Assembly (NCBI GenBank): GCA_964195995.1
Contig: CAXMQS010000094.1
Span: forward strand, 1 to 64,000
Length of the DNA: 64,000 nt
DNA from: CAXMQS01 sp964195995
GTDB taxonomy: Bacteria; Actinomycetota; Acidimicrobiia; Spongiisociales; JAOTWH01
Direction of reading: 5' to 3'
Both the position numbers and the translations under genes were made by a program. Of the stretch, positions 61,140 to 64,000 are shown one piece after another. The notes beneath the pieces are model-generated. The model was not told the DNA's origin, did not search any database, and was given only the letters and a program-made list of their open reading frames with translations. Within the stretch, counting starts at the first letter, position 1. Each line of letters opens with the position of its first letter.

Positions 61140-63733
61140 AAGACGGAGAACCCTTCGACCTCGGGCGATTGGCGATGGACGGACAGGGCCATCTCGATAG
61201 GCGGTAGCTCCCAAGCCGGATCGACGAACGCGCCCCTGGCTAGGGACGTCTCACCGATCGCGGCGCCGAGGTCGCCCCTGGTGATCGTCTTCGAGTGTGG
61301 GGAGTCCTTGTCGACCAGCGCCCAGCGACGCCACAACAACGCCGTGCCTGAATCATCGGTCACCGCGAAGGCCGCCAACTCGTCCTCGAGCGCCGCGGCA
61401 GCCTGACTAAGGCCGTTGGCCTTCGCCCAGCCGACCGCCATGGCGTCTGTCACATACTTCCCGCGTGATTTCGCCACCGCTTCTTCTGTGTCGGCCGTCA
61501 CCCGCAACGGCCAGCCGCGACTGCGGCACAACTCCTGGAGCGCTTCGTCCGGCTCGCCGTCGACAACGATCACCTCGCAGTCATCGAGATCGTGGCCCTC
61601 GAGTCCCGAGATGGTCGGCGTTGCGATCAGTGAGACGACTGGATACCAACCGCGCTTCATGGTGACGAGAGCGTCCGCGCCGTAGGCATGGCGATGACGG
61701 GCCGCGATCTCCATTCTTCCTGCTTCGAATCGGGCCTCCGTCCGCGTTGACATCGACGTTCCCAGCCGGCGGTAGCGGAAGAGCACCTGGCGTACCTCGA
61801 CCTGGAGCCAGCCGGCGAGCAACAGCCTCACCCACAACTCCCAGTCTTCGTTGCCATTGACCATCGTCTCGTCGTAGCCCCCAACCGACTCCCAGGCCTC
61901 GCGGCGCAGCGCGACGCAGCCGACAACCGAGTTGGAGAGGAGCATCTGATAGAGGTTGAAGGGTCGCGTTACCCAGAGCTCCGACACATCTCCGAACATC
62001 TCAGCCCAGCAGTGAGCGAACGCCGCCCTCGGATTGCGATCAAGCGCCGTCACCATTTCGGTCATAAAGCCGGGTCCGAGTTCGTCATCGGCGTCAAGGG
62101 GCACCACGTAGCGGCCCCTGGCCGAAGCGATGCCGGCGTTGCGTGCCGCGGGCAGGCCAAGGTTGTCCTGACGGACAACAGTGACGCGGGGCAACTCGCC
62201 GACGGCGTCGATGGCGCTGATGGTGTCGGTCGACTTCGAGCCATCGTCAACGACGATGATCTCCCACGAGTCATGGTTCTGTTCGAACACGCTGGCGACG
62301 GCGTCGGTGAGCCACTCGCCTTGCTCGTAGCAAGGAATGACGACGCTGACGTCGGGTTGTCCGACCGGCGGTAACGCCGCCCCCCGCCGGCGGATGCCTT
62401 CATGACGACTGAGGCGGGCCCTCCGGGCCTCCTCCTCCGGCCAGCTGGCGGCGCTTCGGAAGCGGTCCTTTGCAGACTGCGGGAGAACGCGGATCGCCAA
62501 ACCTGCGACCGGCCGGGGCACGATGCGCAATGCTCGGCGCAGTACAGAGTGCACGGCGGACGGAGGGCGTTGGGAAAGGGCGGCAACGGCTTGGGTTGCC
62601 ACGGTGGCCAGCCCCGACTGGCTCTGCGGATGTCGGACGGCGGGCAACTGCGATCGGTAGGCGTCGAGCGGGTCTCGGTATGCAGGGAGCGGGGCAGCTG
62701 CCAATGCCGCCAGCTGCTGCGGATCTGATAGCAATTCGTCGACGGTCACCTGCATTCCGAGCGCCGATCCGTCGTAGCGGACCGCCCCCTCATCGAAGTA
62801 GTCGCGGAACGCGTCGAGATCCGAGATCACAAGTGGCAGCCCTGCGGCGCGAACCTCGTGAGCGGCCAGGCAGAAGGACTCGAACAGGCTCGGCACCACA
62901 ACCAGCCAGGCACCGGCCAACCGAGCGCCCAGTTCGGCCGGCTGGGCCATCGGCTCGAAGCTGACGCGGTCTGAGAACTCACTCGGAATGCGGTCTACAA
63001 CGATGTCGGTGACCGGCCGATTCTCGGCCCAGCTCCAATCGTCTGATCCGATGAAACGAACCTCCAGATCTGGCCGCGACTTCAGAAGCGGGATCATGGC
63101 ATCGACAAAACGCAAGGTTCCCTTCACCTCTGCTCTCTTGCCGTAGACAACGAGCTGCGGTCGGGGTCCGGGGGCGAAGTCGACACGCTCGATGGCGTCG
63201 GTGCGGGCAGGCTCGGCGACGACCAGGCGCCCCCGCTCGACGCCGAAGGACGCGGCGACGTGGTCGACCATTGCGGGGGACGGCACCAGGACGACATCTG
63301 CCATGTCGAACGCTCGGCGCTCCATCTCGAGGACCGTTTCGAACCCGGTCGACGGATGCCCTATGGCGTCGAGAATCGAGCCCATTGGCCCGTGGAAGCG
63401 GACCGCAACGGTCGTGTTCACCAGGCCGTAGCGACCCCTATCGGCGAGGGCGGCAAAGGCCAGCCCATAGAAATCTTGGAACTCGACAAGATCTGCAGAC
63501 TCGGTCGCAACGAGGTCGGCCACTGCCTCAGCCACCGCCAGAGACCGAGCCGCGTGGTCGGCGAACGCTCCGATGACGCGGACATCGGGATCATCGATGT
63601 GGCCGTCGGCAGCAACGACCACACGAACTCGGTTGCCGTCTGCCTCGAGCAAGCCGCGAAGCCTGTCGATCAGGTAGCCGGAGCCGCCAGCCTCAAGCGG
63701 CGGCAGCTCCGTCGTTGCGAAGATGACATTCAC
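61136..63733 (-). CDS. Fused GT4-GT2 glycosyltransferase
   Basis: An 865-residue protein. Residues 1-385 are a GT4 (GT-B) domain: ELPPLEAGGSGYLIDRL opening, and VPSLFESFCLAAHEVRAAGLPLVISD with the donor-binding Glu. A linker with basic helices follows; residues 468-690 are a GT2 domain with SVVIPCYEQGEWL, VVDDGSKSTDT and the metal site LDADDELG. The last 170 residues (after GYDETMVNGNEDWELW) have a mixed fold of unknown type. The two enzymes probably make successive linkages in one glycan. Donors unknown. A coiled-coil gene follows upstream. Confidence 0.88.
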   Translation of the reverse strand: MNVIFATTELPPLEAGGSGYLIDRLRGLLEADGNRVRVVVAADGHIDDPDVRVIGAFADHAARSLAVAEAVADLVATESADLVEFQDFYGLAFAALADRGRYGLVNTTVAVRFHGPMGSILDAIGHPSTGFETVLEMERRAFDMADVVLVPSPAMVDHVAASFGVERGRLVVAEPARTDAIERVDFAPGPRPQLVVYGKRAEVKGTLRFVDAMIPLLKSRPDLEVRFIGSDDWSWAENRPVTDIVVDRIPSEFSDRVSFEPMAQPAELGARLAGAWLVVVPSLFESFCLAAHEVRAAGLPLVISDLDAFRDYFDEGAVRYDGSALGMQVTVDELLSDPQQLAALAAAPLPAYRDPLDAYRSQLPAVRHPQSQSGLATVATQAVAALSQRPPSAVHSVLRRALRIVPRPVAGLAIRVLPQSAKDRFRSAASWPEEEARRARLSRHEGIRRRGAALPPVGQPDVSVVIPCYEQGEWLTDAVASVFEQNHDSWEIIVVDDGSKSTDTISAIDAVGELPRVTVVRQDNLGLPAARNAGIASARGRYVVPLDADDELGPGFMTEMVTALDRNPRAAFAHCWAEMFGDVSELWVTRPFNLYQMLLSNSVVGCVALRREAWESVGGYDETMVNGNEDWELWVRLLLAGWLQVEVRQVLFRYRRLGTSMSTRTEARFEAGRMEIAARHRHAYGADALVTMKRGWYPVVSLIATPTISGLEGHDLDDCEVIVVDGEPDEALQELCRSRGWPLRVTADTEEAVAKSRGKYVTDAMAVGWAKANGLSQAAAALEDELAAFAVTDDSGTALLWRRWALVDKDSPHSKTITRGDLGAAIGETSLARGAFVDPAWELPPIEMALSVHRQSPEVEGFSVF

Positions 63734-63825
63734 GAAAGCGGAAGCCTTGCTGTGATTGATGGCGAGGCTAGGCGCACGCTGGCGAATACCTCAGAGTTCC
63801 TCCGACGCCTTACTACCTGTCGACC

Positions 63826-64000
63826 CTATGCGGAGCCGACGTCGCCCTGGGAGCGGAGGCGCTCCAGCGTCAACTGGCGCTTCAGCTCTTCGACCTCCGT
63901 TTGGGTCTCAGCGAGCCGACCCTCCAGCACGCGGGACTTCGCTTCCAGAGATGCCACGCCGGGATGGGCGCTACCTCGCAGCGAGCGTCCGCCCGCCCGA
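63826..64000 (-). CDS. C-terminal end of a coiled-coil protein (runs off window)
   Basis: The last 57 codons of a larger minus-strand gene ending VGSA. The visible part (VASLEAKSRVLEGRLAETQ, then EVEELKRQLTLERL) is a strong heptad coiled coil. Its position next to the GT4-GT2 gene suggests a glycosyltransferase or chain-length-control protein, but only the tail is seen. Confidence 0.6.
   Translation of the reverse strand, partial: RAGGRSLRGSAHPGVASLEAKSRVLEGRLAETQTEVEELKRQLTLERLRSQGDVGSA

Overview
The window is a gene-dense, GC-rich stretch (roughly 60-65 % GC by eye) from an actinobacterium. The evidence is a WhiB-family Fe-S regulator, an LLM-class F420-type oxidoreductase, DUF3107 and DUF2277 proteins, a long Arg/Asp/Asn-rich insert in Rho, and the gene order hom-thrC ... 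rho-rpmE-DUF1385-prfA-prmC-tsaC-glyA-atp. The mitochondrial-type aconitase and the overall content suggest Acidimicrobiia or a relative, but that placement is inference. There is no phage, IS element or CRISPR array, and most genes overlap by 1-11 bp or are separated by a few bases.

Region 1 (1-18.1 kb) is an envelope polysaccharide locus. rmlC-rmlB-rmlA (leaving the window) make a dTDP-rhamnose precursor. A methyltransferase-GT2 fusion, two FkbM methyltransferases, a DUF2142 membrane protein and a GT2 follow. A minus-strand operon from about 18.0 to 8.6 kb then encodes a WbaP/CpsE-type initiating sugar-phosphate transferase, a secreted M15-like peptidase with FG-GAP repeats, a Wzm/Wzt-type ABC exporter, a WsaF-like glycosyltransferase, and a 917-residue methyltransferase / coiled-coil / double-GT2 protein.

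Region 2 (18.1-39.3 kb) is core housekeeping, nearly all on the minus strand: thioredoxin, the complete F1Fo ATP synthase operon atpZ-I-B-E-F-H-A-G-D-C, glyA, tsaC, prmC, prfA, rpmE, rho, transaldolase, thrC, hom and argS, then tRNA-Arg(CCG). A small plus-strand pair (unknown 68-aa protein and SnoaL-like protein) interrupts it. atpH has no ATG/GTG/TTG at its expected N-terminus and appears to start at CTG.

Region 3 (39.3-48.8 kb) begins with a broken tRNA-Arg copy interrupted by an 81-bp inverted-repeat-bounded segment and a 7-bp tandem repeat. Then come a two-component NHEJ set (Ku and an ATP-dependent ligase), a DM13 protein, YqeY, WhiB, DUF3107, Mrp, aconitase, a TlpA-like thioredoxin, and an enoyl-CoA hydratase that also appears to start at CTG.

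Region 4 (48.8-64 kb) has a tandem pair of membrane HD-GYP-like proteins preceded by an unannotated 41-codon membrane microprotein. It continues with a gamma-glutamyltransferase, an LLM oxidoreductase, a secreted lytic transglycosylase, an HhH protein, RlmN, Bcp, a rho-independent terminator, a GNAT enzyme, an FMN hydroxy-acid oxidase, several unknown small proteins, a rhomboid protease, and at the right edge a GT4-GT2 fusion and the end of a coiled-coil protein, perhaps the start of a second glycan locus.
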